Shown here piece after piece: positions 21,319-32,374 of a stretch of DNA of 64,000 nt. Under the pieces are notes generated by a model, which ran no database searches, was not told the origin of the DNA, and saw only the letters and a program-made list of their open reading frames with translations. A program made the translations under genes and the position numbers. The stretch is from assembly GCA_016490735.1 (NCBI GenBank), contig JAEMWC010000103.1, positions 505,001 to 569,000 of the forward strand, in the 5' to 3' direction. The stretch is from Pachyseris speciosa. Its lineage: Eukaryota > Cnidaria > Anthozoa > Scleractinia > Pachyseridae. Every line of letters starts with the position of its first letter. Within the stretch, counting starts at the first letter, position 1.

Positions 21319-22359
21319 CTTGTATTCTCCTTTGAGATAGAGTTTTCCTGCTTTCAGAGCGTCAAGAGCTTCTGCTTTCCTGGAACCAAGCTCGACATTA
21401 GTGCTGATGTTCTCCACGATACCCGCCAGATCGTCAAATGCGCGTGCGCTTTCTGCAGCATAACTGTCGAGCCCTTGAAGGGACTTTCGCACGGATGCAC
21501 TGCATTCGGACAGTACCCTCAGCATCGTTCGTTTGCTGCAAGGTACAAATCCCGTTTCTTGACAAAAAGCTGTATATTGTTCAGCTACTCGCTGTGGTAT
21601 CATTGTACGAATGATATTAGGAGCTTTGATTTCTTTTCCACTTGTCAGCTTGAGGCGCTTCTCCCCAAATGGCAAGTCTTGAATAAGATGACCACTAGTT
21701 ATGAAGTCAATAAAGTGATCTAACTTCTTTCTATCCACGCGCATGTGGGGATTGGTACTTTTTAGAACTGCAACACCTAGACCGTACTGTAAGGAATGCG
21801 TAGTGGCCACATGGTATCTGTACCTACTCAGTTCAGGGATGAATTTCTTTATCGCGGCAAACGAGGCAACTACCGACATCACTGATAATACTTGTCGCTT
21901 AGTATCCCGTCCGGACATGTTTTTATAAACCTCTACCAAAGCCTCTAAGTAGGATTCTTCAGAGAGCTGCGTAGTTGTGTCGATTCCCAGCGCAGCGCGT
22001 ATCGAATGCGAACTTTGTAGAGCATTCCACAAACATGAGGCGTTCTCCCCGGATACAGTATTTAAGACTGCAGTTATTATATCCGATGTGCGTTCGACAT
22101 AACGCTCTCTTGTTCTCTCACTAGCCTCTTCCCATGGAAGCATAGGCTTTCGGCTTAACGGCATTACGCGGCATTCTTTGAAGAAGGCATTCAACTTAAG
22201 ACGTCGCACCATAAGTGCATCACATAGCGCCTCGTCAGACGACGACGCTGTTTCGGCAGGAAGGTGGACAGAATCAGCGGTATTATCAGCTGTTGTGAGA
22301 GCACAGAGCGAACTTGTTAGTTTATCCTCATCCACTGCAAAACTGCCCTCTTCTTCGAC
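21319..22359 (-). pseudogene. Large central exon of decayed family gene
   Basis: Acceptor ATTCGCAG at 22360, donor AAG/GTACGT at 21318. Open for 345 codons without a stop. Landmarks: LNAFFKECRVMP, HFIDFITSGHLIQD, TMIPQRVAEQYTAFCQETGF, MLRVLSECSASVRKSLQGLD. Confidence 0.7.
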
Positions 22360-22527
22360 CTGCGAATTATGAAAAGATTCAATTATGATCATCTATCAAA
22401 TAGAATTTCAGTGTTTGCTTTCGTTTCCTAGTCAGGCTCGAAGTCATGATGTATAGCTATATTCTGTATATCTCCCGTTAAGGGGCACTGCCTTAACATA
22501 ACGCGTAAACGCAAAACATTTTGTTAC

Positions 22528-22700
22528 CTCTTTCTGGAAGACTAGATGCTTGGCAGCGATAATAACTTCTTGATCTTCGCTTTCCTCGTCGTCATCATCG
22601 TCGCCTTCATTTCCATCATCAGAAGTATCTCCATCATTGTCAAGATCCGGCTCTCTTTTGCTGAGCGCAACCAAATTTCCCTTACATCTCTTACAGACAG
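22528..22700 (-). pseudogene. Exon with CxxC and acidic linker
   Basis: Acceptor CTTTATAG, donor GAG/GTAACA. Reads CKRCKGNLVALSK, then a run rich in Asp and Glu. Confidence 0.55.
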
Positions 22701-22799
22701 CTATAAAGAAAAGACAATTGTAAAACACCATTATAGAAAAAAAGGCTTCTAAATGGAACGATTTTTGTAGAGTGGTCCATCCGCCGGTTTGTTATTGAT

Positions 22800-23210
22800 T
22801 ACTGCTACGTTATCCAGTGGTAGGGGAGGGGGTTTGGGGAGAGTGAGGGAGAGCGCTCTCCCTACACCATTGTGTCTTGGGTTCGATTCCCGGAATCAGC
22901 AGTGGCGGATTCAGGGGTGGGGCCGAGGGGGCCGCGATGCCCCCTTTTTTCCTGTAGGTAGTTAAAAAAAAAATAAAAGCTTCTGTAACCAACCGACTTT
23001 TAAGTGGTATTGTGCATCAGGCGGTTTTATTTATTTCTTCGGCCCCTCTTTCTGAATTTTCTGGAGTGGGCTGAATTTGTTGGTTCTCTCCTCTACCCCG
23101 AGAGGCTTTTCTCCGGTACTCCGGTTTTTCCCTCTCCTCAACGCCGATGTTTAGATTTGATTTGATTTGATTTGAGTTGAGTTGTATAGTTGATTGCTGG
23201 ACATCCCCCA
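22800..23210 (+). mobile_element. SINE split by another insertion
   Basis: The tRNA-like head (B box GGGTTCGATTCC at 22877) and the tail (gttggttctctcctctaccc through the tttga repeats, 23040-23210) are the two halves of the SINE seen intact at 63183-63378. They are separated by about 135 bp of a second repeat (ggcggattcaggggtgg...). The SINE lies in an intron of the decayed gene. Confidence 0.7.
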
Positions 23211-23344
23211 TACATGCCCTTGCGCTATAAGTAATATGTCTCTTGTTCCAGCTGATTGTATGGTCAGCTGATTGGACAATCCAGGATAATCATCATCATC
23301 ATCATCATCTGGGAATGACGCCATTTGCCGGCGCAAGTACATAC

Positions 23345-23592
23345 CTGATCCTACAGGTAGTAATATTCCGCGTGTCTCCTTTACAAACTTTGACATAGCG
23401 AAATTAAGACCGCATGCGCCGGTGGTGGAGGGAGACTTGTGGACAGCAAGGGCTGTAGGAATACTGTATAGGACCCGACCATGGCTCCCCTTGGCGCGCC
23501 GCCAGCGAGTTCCAAACAGATCACGATGACGCGGGCAAATTGTGGCTGTTAAGTCGTTCTCGTCAGGTGCAAAATTTCGGGCAAAAATCACA
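23345..23592 (-). pseudogene. Exon with ICPRHRDLF motif
   Basis: Acceptor AACCTTAG, donor TCAG/GTATGT. Reads TATICPRHRDLFGTRWRRAK and MSKFVKETRGILLPVGSG, a segment I recall near the N-terminus of this family. A short CAT/ATC run (23289-23308) lies just past its donor. Confidence 0.65.
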
Positions 23593-23750
23593 CTAAGGTT
23601 GCTATGTTGAAATACAATTTATGGTTCCATGATATATGGTACATCGTTAGTGGTATATAAAGATACATGTCAGTTTGTCATCCGTCTTTTGGTAATTAGA
23701 CAGTCTTGATACTCAGTGCTGACGACTGTGAATTGATGATTGCAACATAC

Positions 23751-23989
23751 CCATAGGCTATAAATACAATATCAGAAACAGACCATAACAAGATAGGTTT
23801 GCCTGCCCGAGCAAGGGGAAGCCTTGACTCGTTCCGTACCGCAATGTCATCGCTAATTTTGCAGAACTTTAGATGTCCTTTTACGTCTCTATCACAGTCC
23901 CGGATAGAAACACACGCCACGTTTGAAGGGTAATCTGTACTCGCACCGCAAGGACCACCAACGAGTCTAGAAAACTCACAGAGAGCCAT
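23751..23989 (-). pseudogene. Probable first coding exon of decayed family gene
   Basis: ATG at 23989 opens MALCEFSRLVGGPCGASTDY and stays open for about 80 codons to a GG/GTATGT donor at 23750. The start is chosen because the frame fits and an ATG with purine at -3 is present. Confidence 0.55.
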
Positions 23990-24279
23990 CCTCGTGAAAA
24001 AGTAGTTCGACAATACGCACTTGACTCAGTTTACCCGAGGAATCTCCCAAAGAACATTACGTCACATGATCTGAAAACTGTGGGATCTTTCTGCTGGTGT
24101 GTGTTTTCCTACTTTGCGCTCTCCACAATACACTCTTTAGTAAATAACTTGGCAACCAAGCAGTCAGTGTTTCGACAGGGTTTGCCGCGCTGAGAATAAC
24201 ACGGATTGAAACAGCGCAAACGTAGCTGTAGAAATTTACAGGCCTCGTGAGAAATATTCTATTTCCTAAAATTACTCGG

Positions 24280-25456
24280 TGGGAAAATGTATGATAGCAA
24301 ATCAACAAATTCATATGTATTCAGGCACCCACGATCTAGAATATCTCCCCTTTGAAAAATGAACTTCCAGAAATCTAGAAAACAATCAACAGAGTTCATT
24401 GCACTTGGATTAGGAACATATATATTTTTATTTTCGTGATTCACAAAAACGGTGCCACTACAGTCATGCTTATTTATTTGCATGTGCTAAATTTAACTCC
24501 TCTGGGAAAAAATCAGCAAATACAAATATTCCAATTTCAGAAACCCATGACCTCAAATGTTGCATTCTTTTGAATCCTCGTCTTGAAGAAACCCAGCAGG
24601 TGAAAAGCAATAGTAAATATTGAATAATGATGATTTTTTGGACTTTTTATGCGAAGTCGCAGTGAATTAATTTTGTCACGTAAGCACTGTCACGCGCTAA
24701 TGTTGGTTCAAAAAGAAGACTTTATTGAAGAATTTATCAAAATAATCCCAGGTACGACAGAGAATATCACTTCTCTCGGCTATTTTTTGGTATGATAATT
24801 GGTTAAGAAATTTTTGAACAAATCAGGGCAAGTAATTTTAAATGTTTTACTTCTCGACACGCACTGAAATTTGACAATTACGCTGTGTCGCAAGACGGAA
24901 AATGGCATGGACGTTTGGTTTTCCTAACAAGTGAGTATTTACGGGCCGCCGGTAGATTTTTTTTATGTTAGAAATGAAAGGCTAAGAATCACTAGAAAGT
25001 ATTTTTATTGGAAAAATAATGCGCACCAGCTGGGATTTTTGCCCTTGGACTTAGCGCAAAATTTAATCGAAACGACTTTGTTCTAGAATGGGCTCATATG
25101 GGGTCCTGTAAAATTTTTGGAAAAGCCGAAGACAAAGTAAAGATACCTTTTCTTAGAAGCCCAGATAGTATACTTTTACGAGATATAAAACAGGGTTTCA
25201 TTTGTTTTGCTTTTATTGCTTTGCGAGGCTGCTCAACATTCGCAAAATTTGCTGATTTTGGGGTGGTGCCAAGCCCCCATCTCGGCGACATCAGACATTG
25301 CTCGATTTCTTGAAAAATAACATTTGCTGAAACTTTCTAACTCCATTTTTGAAAATAGTTCTATATAGGGATTCTTTTAATGAAATAAAATGGAGGTCGA
25401 ATTTTTTGAACTGTCGGACGATGTTTGATATTTACTGGCAGCGGCTCTTAAACAGT
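24280..25456 (-). repeat. Right long inverted repeat arm
   Basis: Reverse complement of 17071-18215. Open frame 25098-25313 is the same protein text as the minus frame 17430-17215 with three differences, but this reflects the repeat and not an evident gene. Confidence 0.8.
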
Positions 25457-26013
25457 TAAGCTTTAGTTAAAAGCATTGGCTTCAAAAATTAGGATTTTAG
25501 ATCAAGCGGTCTACTCGAAATTTAAGCTTTTACACTGTAGATTAGCCTTCTCGATTTTCCTGATCTCTACAACCTTTTCATGGCACAATTCTCTAGTGTT
25601 AAACGGTAGATTAGCTGATTTGAATTGTTTTAAGACCATTCTTGACTCCTTCCCCTGGTGACTACTTGATTCAGTAGACTTATTGTTTTGCTGTTTGTAC
25701 GTGATCTTGACTTATATTTGACTGAGGTTCTTGATGAGTTTGCGGATTATTTTAAGCTAGAGTGGCACCCGTTCCTGAAGGAGAGATTGAATAAAAGGGA
25801 CAGCCATGCTACAAAACAGTTTAATCTCCCTATATTCTGTTTTTATGTAGATGTTCAACTCAGCTGTTTGTGGGGCTCAGGACTGCAGCCCTAGTGACGA
25901 GTACAGCTAGTGACAAGACACGAAATGCTCCATTTTTTAGGTTTCATAACTCCCAGTAGTCACCAGCACTACTTAATATTGTTTATAAGTTACTTATAGA
26001 TACATGTAGATAT

Positions 26014-26139
26014 GTTATGGTTCGATTTTATTCTTGGTTCAGTTTTTTTTCCTTTGTTTTGTACTCATTATCATACATTGCCATACACAAGAACAAAAGA
26101 AAATAAAAATTGAACCAAGGATAAAATTAAACTACAACA
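26014..26139. mobile_element. 126-bp foldback MITE, copy 1
   Basis: Near-perfect inverted arms from gttatggttcgat to aactacaac. Flanks share agat. The tandem copy 2 has the empty site near 28205. Related copy at 29608-29738. Confidence 0.75.
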
Positions 26140-26192
26140 GATGCACTGTAGGCTTTTGAAAGTTTATTATACATGTACTTTATTTTCACACG

Positions 26193-26194
<2 letters not shown>

Positions 26195-26241
<47 letters not shown>

Positions 26242-26252
26242 ATATATATACG
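26195..26252. repeat. AT dinucleotide repeat
   Basis: About 28 AT units, one irregular step. Confidence 0.95.
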
Positions 26253-27100
26253 ATTGAAGTTCATTATTCTGGTTTGATTTTGTTTATTTGATATCAGCTA
26301 AAGTAACGGCAGAAGAATTTGTCTTAGTGTCCTTGTGAAGTTCTAAAACTATGATAATTCAATGTTCTGTGTGTTTTACAAAACAATGAGCTAGTTAACT
26401 GTTTTGCATGAATGAGGAGACATGTAACCCTCATGCCTCCCACTGGATGTTTAAGCCAAACTGTTTCTCAACATTAAAACTTAAAAAAAATAACAAGCAA
26501 ACAACCAACTAAACAAAAACAATTTCCTGTTACTCAAGTCATATGCTAAAATCATATAATTCGTAAATCAATTTATTGTTTCTTTTTTCCTGTCTATTTG
26601 TCCACAGTTTTTCCCCATAAAGAGGCATCATTATATGGAAACGCTAGTAACTTGAATATAATGAGCTTCATGAGAAACTCTTACAGATTACAAGTTTCCT
26701 TTACTGTGACATTTGGAATGCCAATTAACTTTTACATATACTGTACTGGTCTACTCCAGAATATGATTGCAAAGAGTTTTATAGAGCCACTGTTGTTATC
26801 TTCCATTTCATCATGTTGTGGTCTTCCATAGTTATGTAAAGTGGATTTTTCGCTTTTTACTAGCTCCAAAGTTGAGTGGATTAAATATGATTTTAAAACC
26901 GCTCATTACTTGGAACATGAGAAGTGACAGGTGGTCACAAGTGGTTGACAAAAACACAACAGCAACAAGAAAATGTATTTTTGTGCTTCTTTGAACTGAT
27001 GAAAAAAGTTTAACTTTTGATGTTAAAGGCAAAGTTGGGAAAAGAGTCAGCAATAAAATGATGTCAGGAGTACATACTAGGCAGAAACAAGAGAAACTTA

Positions 27101-27741
27101 CAGTCAAGTCAGTCAAGCGTACCCCCCTAGAGTACATTAATGAGTTGATTATTTGAACATTGAACCCGTTAGCTAGTCGTTTCGAATAATGCAATCATTT
27201 TTGAAATATTCGAATCAACCTTCAATTGCTGATTGGACTCTGTCTGTAGATGTGTTTGAAAAACGCGTTCGACCAACGAGACTTTAATTCTGTCATCGCT
27301 TTTAATTGAGCAGGAATCCTAAAAATCCTAAAAATAATAAATTTGTACGGAGCGAAATTAAACACAGCTGATAGCGTACAGCGTTATAAACAACCAAAAA
27401 TATTGACGAGAAGACTTGCTAGAACTTCGCCTGAAATCCTTTTATCACGAATAAGACTTCTACAAGCTCTATGGGACGTAGAAAGCAAAAAAACTGCTCT
27501 ATAATAACATTTACAATACCGTTTTTCACCTATCACTTCCACTCACCGTTGGACGCCATGTTGGACGCTTCGATTTCCCATATAAGGAGCATCTTTTGTT
27601 CGCTTAGTCCAATCAGCAATCGAAGTTTGATTCGAATATTTCAAAAATGATTGCATTATTCGAAACGACTAATGGGTTCAATGTTCAACTAATCAACTCA
27701 TTAATGTAATCTAGGGGGGTACGCTTGACCTGACTTGACTG
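27101..27741. mobile_element. 641-bp Tc1/mariner-like MITE
   Basis: Terminal inverted arms of about 140 bp beginning CAGTCAAGTCAG, flanked by TA on both sides (27099-27100, 27742-27743). The paralogous copy 2 near 29095 shows the empty site (gagaaaactatgggc). No transposase inside. CAGT termini with TA duplication fit Tc1/mariner-type elements. Confidence 0.85.
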
Positions 27742-27838
27742 TAATGGGCAGGCAACTTGGAAAAAGTGATTTAGAAGAGTAGGCAAAAGACAGGCAACAG
27801 GAAAGAAATTGTTTTACAAAATAGGAGTGATTTTACTT

Positions 27839-29196
27839 GTACGTGATCTTGGTTTATATTTGAATTACACTGTAGGTTATTGAATTAGGATATTGATGAA
27901 TTTTGCAGATTATCTTAATAGTGGCACACATTCCCGAAGGACAGAAGGAATAAATGGGACAGCTAGGAAGTATTTTTATCTTCCTTGTGCTTGTATACAT
28001 TAGATATTCAACCTGACTGGTTGTGGGACTCAGGACTGCAGCTCTAGTGGCAAACTCAAAATGCTTCTTGGCAAGCTAAGTCCCCGAATGTGGCAGTTGT
28101 TTTTTTATCTGCTCCATTTTTAGGTTTCATATCTCCCAGTACGTAGTCACCAGCACTACATGATATTGTTTATGCATGTCATCCAGAAAATTCGTGTACA
28201 TGCAGATACACTGTAAGCTTCTGAAAGTTTATTATACAGTGTTGACGCACATGATATACATGTACGAAGTGAAATTCATTATTCTTTTTTGATTTTGTTT
28301 ATTTGATATCAGCTAAAGCATTAACGGTCAACTTTTTGTTTGTAGGAAATAAAACTAGTTATCATTTAGTGAAGATTAATATTTTTTGTCCTATAGTGTC
28401 CTTTTGAAGTAGCTATAATATTTTACATGTTCGGTGTGTTTTTACAAAACAATGAGCTAGTTAACTGTTTTGCATGAATGAGGAGACATGTAACCCTCAT
28501 GCCTCCCACTGGATGTTTAAGCCAAACTGTTTCTCAACATTAAAACTAAAAAGAATAACAAGCAAACAGCCAACCAAACAAAAACAATCTCCTGTTACTC
28601 AAGACATTTGCCTAATTTATTGTTTTTCTAGTTACCTGTCAATTTGCCCACTGTTTTTTTCAATAGAGAGGCATGATTATGGAAATGCTAGTAAGTACTG
28701 TAACTTATATAATGAGCTTCATGAGAAACTCTTACAGATTTCAAGTTTCCTTTACTGTGCCAATTGGAATGCCAATTAACTTTTACATATACTGTATTGG
28801 TCTACTCCAGAATATGACTGCAAGGAGTTTTATAGAGTCACTGTTATCTGCCATTTCGTCATGTTGTGGTCTTCCGTAGTTTTCCTCTTTTTACTATCTC
28901 CAAAGTTGAGTGGATTAAAATATGTTTTTAAAGTTGCTCATTACTTGGAACATGAGAAGTGACAGGTGGTAACAAGTGGTTGACAAAAACGCAACAGCAA
29001 CAAGAAATTGTATTTTTTGTGCTTCCTTTGAAGAGATGAAAAAAATATCACTTTTGATGTTAAAGGCAAAATTGGTTCAATTAAGAGAAAACTATGGGCA
29101 GGCATCTTTGAAAAAATGCTTTAGAAAAGTAGGCAAAAGACAAGCAACAAAAAAGAAATTGTTTTACACTTACAGAGTAGGATTGATTTTACTTGT
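27839..29196 (+). repeat. Tandem duplication, copy 2
   Basis: Second unit of the duplication. Shorter because it lacks the two insertions. A frame at 28474-28779 is not conserved in copy 1. Confidence 0.8.
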
Positions 29197-29607
29197 AGCC
29201 AAATGCAATGTATGAAAGTGATATATTAGATGTACGTCAGTCTGAGACAACTACATGTATGAAAAAGAAATCAAGCAATTATTATAAGAGCATTCTTCCA
29301 TTACTTTACTAGAGGATATTCAAAGCAAAATGATGAATTTGGAAGCTATTCAATTCTGAGTGAGGGAAAGTTTGGCAATGATCAATTCACGATTAACATC
29401 TTACTGAGGATTGTGTGTAATGTTTGTATCAAGCAATTTAAAGCTGATGTTTGACAAGCAGGCATTGATCATGAAGCAATTAATAGTATTCCTTGACCGG
29501 TATTTAATCACTTGAATCTTGCAGTTCTTCTCGAGCCCATGTTGACTTTGTGAAAAAAAAAATTGTTAAAAACATTTTTTAGGTTATGTATATGTGTGTG
29601 CATGTAT

Positions 29608-29738
29608 GTTGTGGTTCAATTTTATCCTTGGTTCAACTTTTATTTTTCTTTGTTTTGTACTCATGCATTATCATACATTACCATACACAAGAACAAAAGA
29701 AAATAAACATTGAACCAAGGATAAAATTGAACTACAAC
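29608..29738. mobile_element. Foldback MITE, copy 2
   Basis: Inverted arms from gttgtggttcaattttatcc to its complement ending aactacaac. Flanks atgta on both sides suggest a 5-bp duplication. Confidence 0.75.
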
Positions 29739-29862
29739 ATGTACATGAATTATATTCCATATCCTTATTGATTACACTGTACTTTTTGTAATTTTATATG
29801 TGTAAATAATCATTAATGTAGTACAGTTGTACATATACATGTAAGTAAAATAATTATTGAAG

Positions 29863-29984
29863 AGAACTTTGATGTGATGTGGCCTAAGGTTAAAGAGTAT
29901 GCCAGAAGGAAAAACTTCAGTGAACACAGCCTCTCCTCAGCCTCTTCGATTCTGGAGTCTGATGAGGATACCTGCCAGCATCAG
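29863..29984 (+). CDS. Unidentified gene, internal exon
   Basis: Acceptor attattgaag, donor CATCAG/GTAAAT. Reads VMWPKVKEYARRKNFSEHSL, a Ser-rich stretch, then ESDEDTCQHQ. It ends in phase 0 and joins in frame with the exon at 32001. Upstream exons not found. Product unknown. Confidence 0.4.
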
Positions 29985-30284
29985 GTAAATGCCTTTTAAG
30001 CGCTTTTTTGCGTTATACAAATTATTGTTTATTCGTTTAGGGGAGAAATCATAGGAGAATTGTCTTGTGTCTGTATTCTTCAGTAAGAACCATTAGTTTG
30101 TGAATCAGTTAGAAAAGTGTGTTACCTTGAAATTAACATTAATTGCTCCATAATTATATGTAATTCACTTGATATGTATCAGTTCTCACGTGATACAGTC
30201 CTTTTCTGTATTGTACATGTACCACTCGGCCACTACTCTATAATAGCCCATTTTATAATTGCATACTCAGCGACCTGGCCTATG

Positions 30285-30425
30285 AATGGAAACAAGGCTG
30301 GCGGTGACCTTGTTTTGATTCCGACTTCATTGCTTTTCTCATGTTCTTATGCTAACTACTCCACATTTATATGACAAAGAGGTTTGCATCAAAACATGCA
30401 AAGTTCACCTCCAGCCTTGCTTTTA
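30285..30425 (+). repeat. Dispersed inverted-repeat element, copy 1
   Basis: Starts atgaatggaaacaaggctgg and shares, in inverse orientation, the sequence of about 39830-39985 (ggcggtgaccttgttttgat, ttcttatgctaact). Confidence 0.6.
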
Positions 30426-30473
30426 CTGAAAGGCCAGGACACTTAACAACAACTGTAAAATTGGCTATTATCA

Positions 30474-30790
30474 TACCACTCAGCGGCTGTTCCATCACAC
30501 TGTAAATATTGTACATGTGCCACTACACTGTACTTCCTGTTCTGCTGGCCACTAACTTGGCCACTGTTCCACCACACTACATGTATATCATCCCACTCGG
30601 CCACTGTTCCATGGCTTTCCCACCTCACAATATCATACCACTCAGCCACTGTTCCTCCACACCACATCACACCACTTGACCATTGTTCACCACTTTTCCA
30701 CCTCACTACTTGTATCTTGTACTGCTACATGTTCCACGATACTACTCTGTATACAGCGTATTGTAACACTCAGCAACTGTTCACTACACT
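30474..30790. repeat. Imperfect CCACT/GGCCACTGTTCC minisatellite
   Basis: About seven diverged units containing ccactcggccactgttcc separated by variable spacers. Confidence 0.75.
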
Positions 30791-30794
30791 AATG

Positions 30795-31210
30795 TACCGT
30801 AAAAGCTCTGTTAAGCCCCCGGGGGCTTATTTAATTTCAGGCCTTATTAACGGCTGGCTTAATAGAGAAGGAGGGGCTTATTTCAAATCTTTGAACACAG
30901 CGCTTTCGTATTAAATAGTTTCTGTATAAATCTCAAACAACTGCAGTAAAACTTTATTATTTAATACTGAACAGGAAACAGTATTGTGTTTTTATTGTAT
31001 ATTTGTTTAAAAACAAACGAACTGGGCCGCTTAAGGTGTATTTCGTAGGGGGAATAGGAGGGAATAGGAGGGAATAATTACAAAATCGCATGTCCCAAAA
31101 GGGGGGGGGGGGGCTTATTACAAAAACCAACTTCCAAACGGGGGTTTATTAGAGAGGGGGGCTTAAAAGAGAAGGGGGGGGGAGGGGGGCTTAATAGAGC
31201 TTTTACGGTA
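30795..31210. mobile_element. MITE with TACCGTAAAAGCTC ends
   Basis: Inverted termini taccgtaaaagctctgttaa and its complement ending gagcttttacggta. The interior has several runs of G (up to 13) at 31099-31185 that could form quadruplexes. Confidence 0.8.
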
Positions 31211-31235
31211 TTGTAACACACGGCCAGGGGTTCAC

Positions 31236-31558
31236 TAGCCTCCTTCGCAGACGTCTTTGGGCTCGTCACGCGTTCCTTGCCCACGAACGTCTGCTGAACT
31301 GAACTACCATTTCCGTTCGCGGCGGTTGGCCAATCATAGTTCGCTTTCCAATTTATGGAAAGTAGGACTTCGACCCCTGAATTATTTTCACAGACGATGC
31401 ACGTGAATCGGGTGTCGATTTCCATTCTTACGAAGCTCGTTATTGGTTTCTTCATAACAAAGGCTAACCGCCGACGAAAGGAAGTGGCAGTTCAGTTCAG
31501 CAGACGTTCGTGGGCAAGGAACGCGTGACGAGTCCAAAGACGTCTGCGAAGGAGGCTA
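31236..31558. mobile_element. Mutator-like MITE with 9-bp duplication
   Basis: Arms of roughly 100 bp starting tagcctccttcgcagacgtc, with ggggttcac at 31227-31235 and 31559-31567. Long arms and a 9-bp duplication fit MULE-type elements. No transposase inside. Confidence 0.85.
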
Positions 31559-32000
31559 GGGGTTCACAGTTTCACTGTACTTTAATGCCATACCAGTCGA
31601 TTAATGTTCTGCAGCTGTACCAGTAGTATCTATTATGTACAACTGTAACAAGTGTGATCATTAAGAATTCGTCATCTTGGTGCACATAAGCACAGTGACA
31701 GTTTGCAGTTTAATGAAGGGCTTGCCAGTGGTTCTTAAATTTGTGCTTTGCAAAGCACTCATGCTTATGAATAAAGAGGAAGACCCCAGGCCACATCTGT
31801 CCTGAGAAAGTGAACTTGTTTACATGGCCTGTTTGGCAACATGTACATTGTAAGAACACACCAATTTTCTGAAGTTTTAATTTTTTTTCTTTGATAATTA
31901 TATGCTCCAAAGAACAGGGATCCCCTTAAATGGGTTTTGCGGCACTGCTGAACTATATGGTTAATTTAAACAGTTCTTTTTCCTTGATTCTCTTTTGTAG

Positions 32001-32090
32001 AATGCTGTGAAACCAAACAAGTGGCAGGAAACACAAGAAAGGGAATGCCTCTCTTTTGAAGTGGAGATCGAGGGCATACCAGTGCGATAA
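32001..32090 (+). CDS. Unidentified gene, terminal exon
   Basis: Acceptor ctcttttgtag. Reads NAVKPNKWQETQERECLSFE and ends EIEGIPVR with TAA at 32088. Phase 0 match to the exon ending at 29984. The intron would hold the 30.3-31.6 kb repeats. Family not recognised. Confidence 0.45.
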   Translation, partial: NAVKPNKWQETQERECLSFEVEIEGIPVR

Positions 32091-32374
32091 TCACCTTGTT
32101 CTTATTGTGTTTTATTTTTAGCATCAGTTACTTAAGGAATATGAATGTACAGCTGTAAAGTAAAGTATTTCATTGACTTGTTGTTGTTTCTTTTTTGTTG
32201 ATGATTCGGCCTGGATGCAGTTCATTTTTTTTTGTTTGAAGTCCTTAGAATGAATGGCTTTATGGCTGGTGTGAGTGAAATCACAGAAGTTGGAAACTTG
32301 GAGACTTGACAAATCCAGTAGTTTTGGCAGCACATTCTCCTAACCTACATTTGCTTTGTGTTCATTTAGCTACA

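Larger units (their letters stand above)
18752..23989 (-). pseudogene. Decayed seven-exon gene, cnidarian-expanded family, possible DDE core
   Basis: Seven exons on the minus strand can be fitted with GT-AG junctions: 23989-23751, 23592-23345, 22700-22528, 22359-21319, about 21050-20081, 19953-19489 and 19023-18752. Joined, they match in order a large protein family that I recall as multi-copy in corals and anemones. A histidine/cysteine N-terminal part (ICPRHRDLFGTRWRR) is followed by an acidic linker and a helical middle. Next comes a segment with SDWAMK, RQDNAGCYH and DEMKAALLSHGG, spaced like a D-D-E RNase H fold. A C2H2-like finger and a terminal helical segment (FFSRLA) close it. Lesions: TAG stop at 20689-20691, frameshift near 20220, and finger His replaced by Tyr. 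Function unknown; transposase is an inference from position between inverted repeats. Confidence 0.65.
17071..25456. mobile_element. Candidate long-TIR DNA transposon carrying a decayed gene
   Basis: Two inverted arms of about 1.15 kb (17071-18215 and 24280-25456) enclose 6.1 kb containing one multi-exon minus-strand gene. The outer 400 bp of the arms are nearly identical (for example a 71-codon frame common to both), and similarity falls inward. No target duplication could be fixed; outside the arms the sequences stop matching at about 17070 and 25456, with a weak agcttaa match slightly further out. An inverted segmental duplication would be the alternative. Confidence 0.5.
25695..27838 (+). 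repeat. Tandem duplication, copy 1
   Basis: Begins tacgtgatcttg and ends gattttacttgt. Matches copy 2 (27839-29196) with many indels. Carries two insertions absent from copy 2: a MITE at 26014-26139 and the 641-bp element at 27101-27741. No gene recognised. Confidence 0.8.

Noticed and set aside
25098..25313. 71-codon conserved gene present twice
   Set aside because: The conservation is that of the long inverted repeat as a whole, including noncoding flanks; no splice or start context supports a gene.
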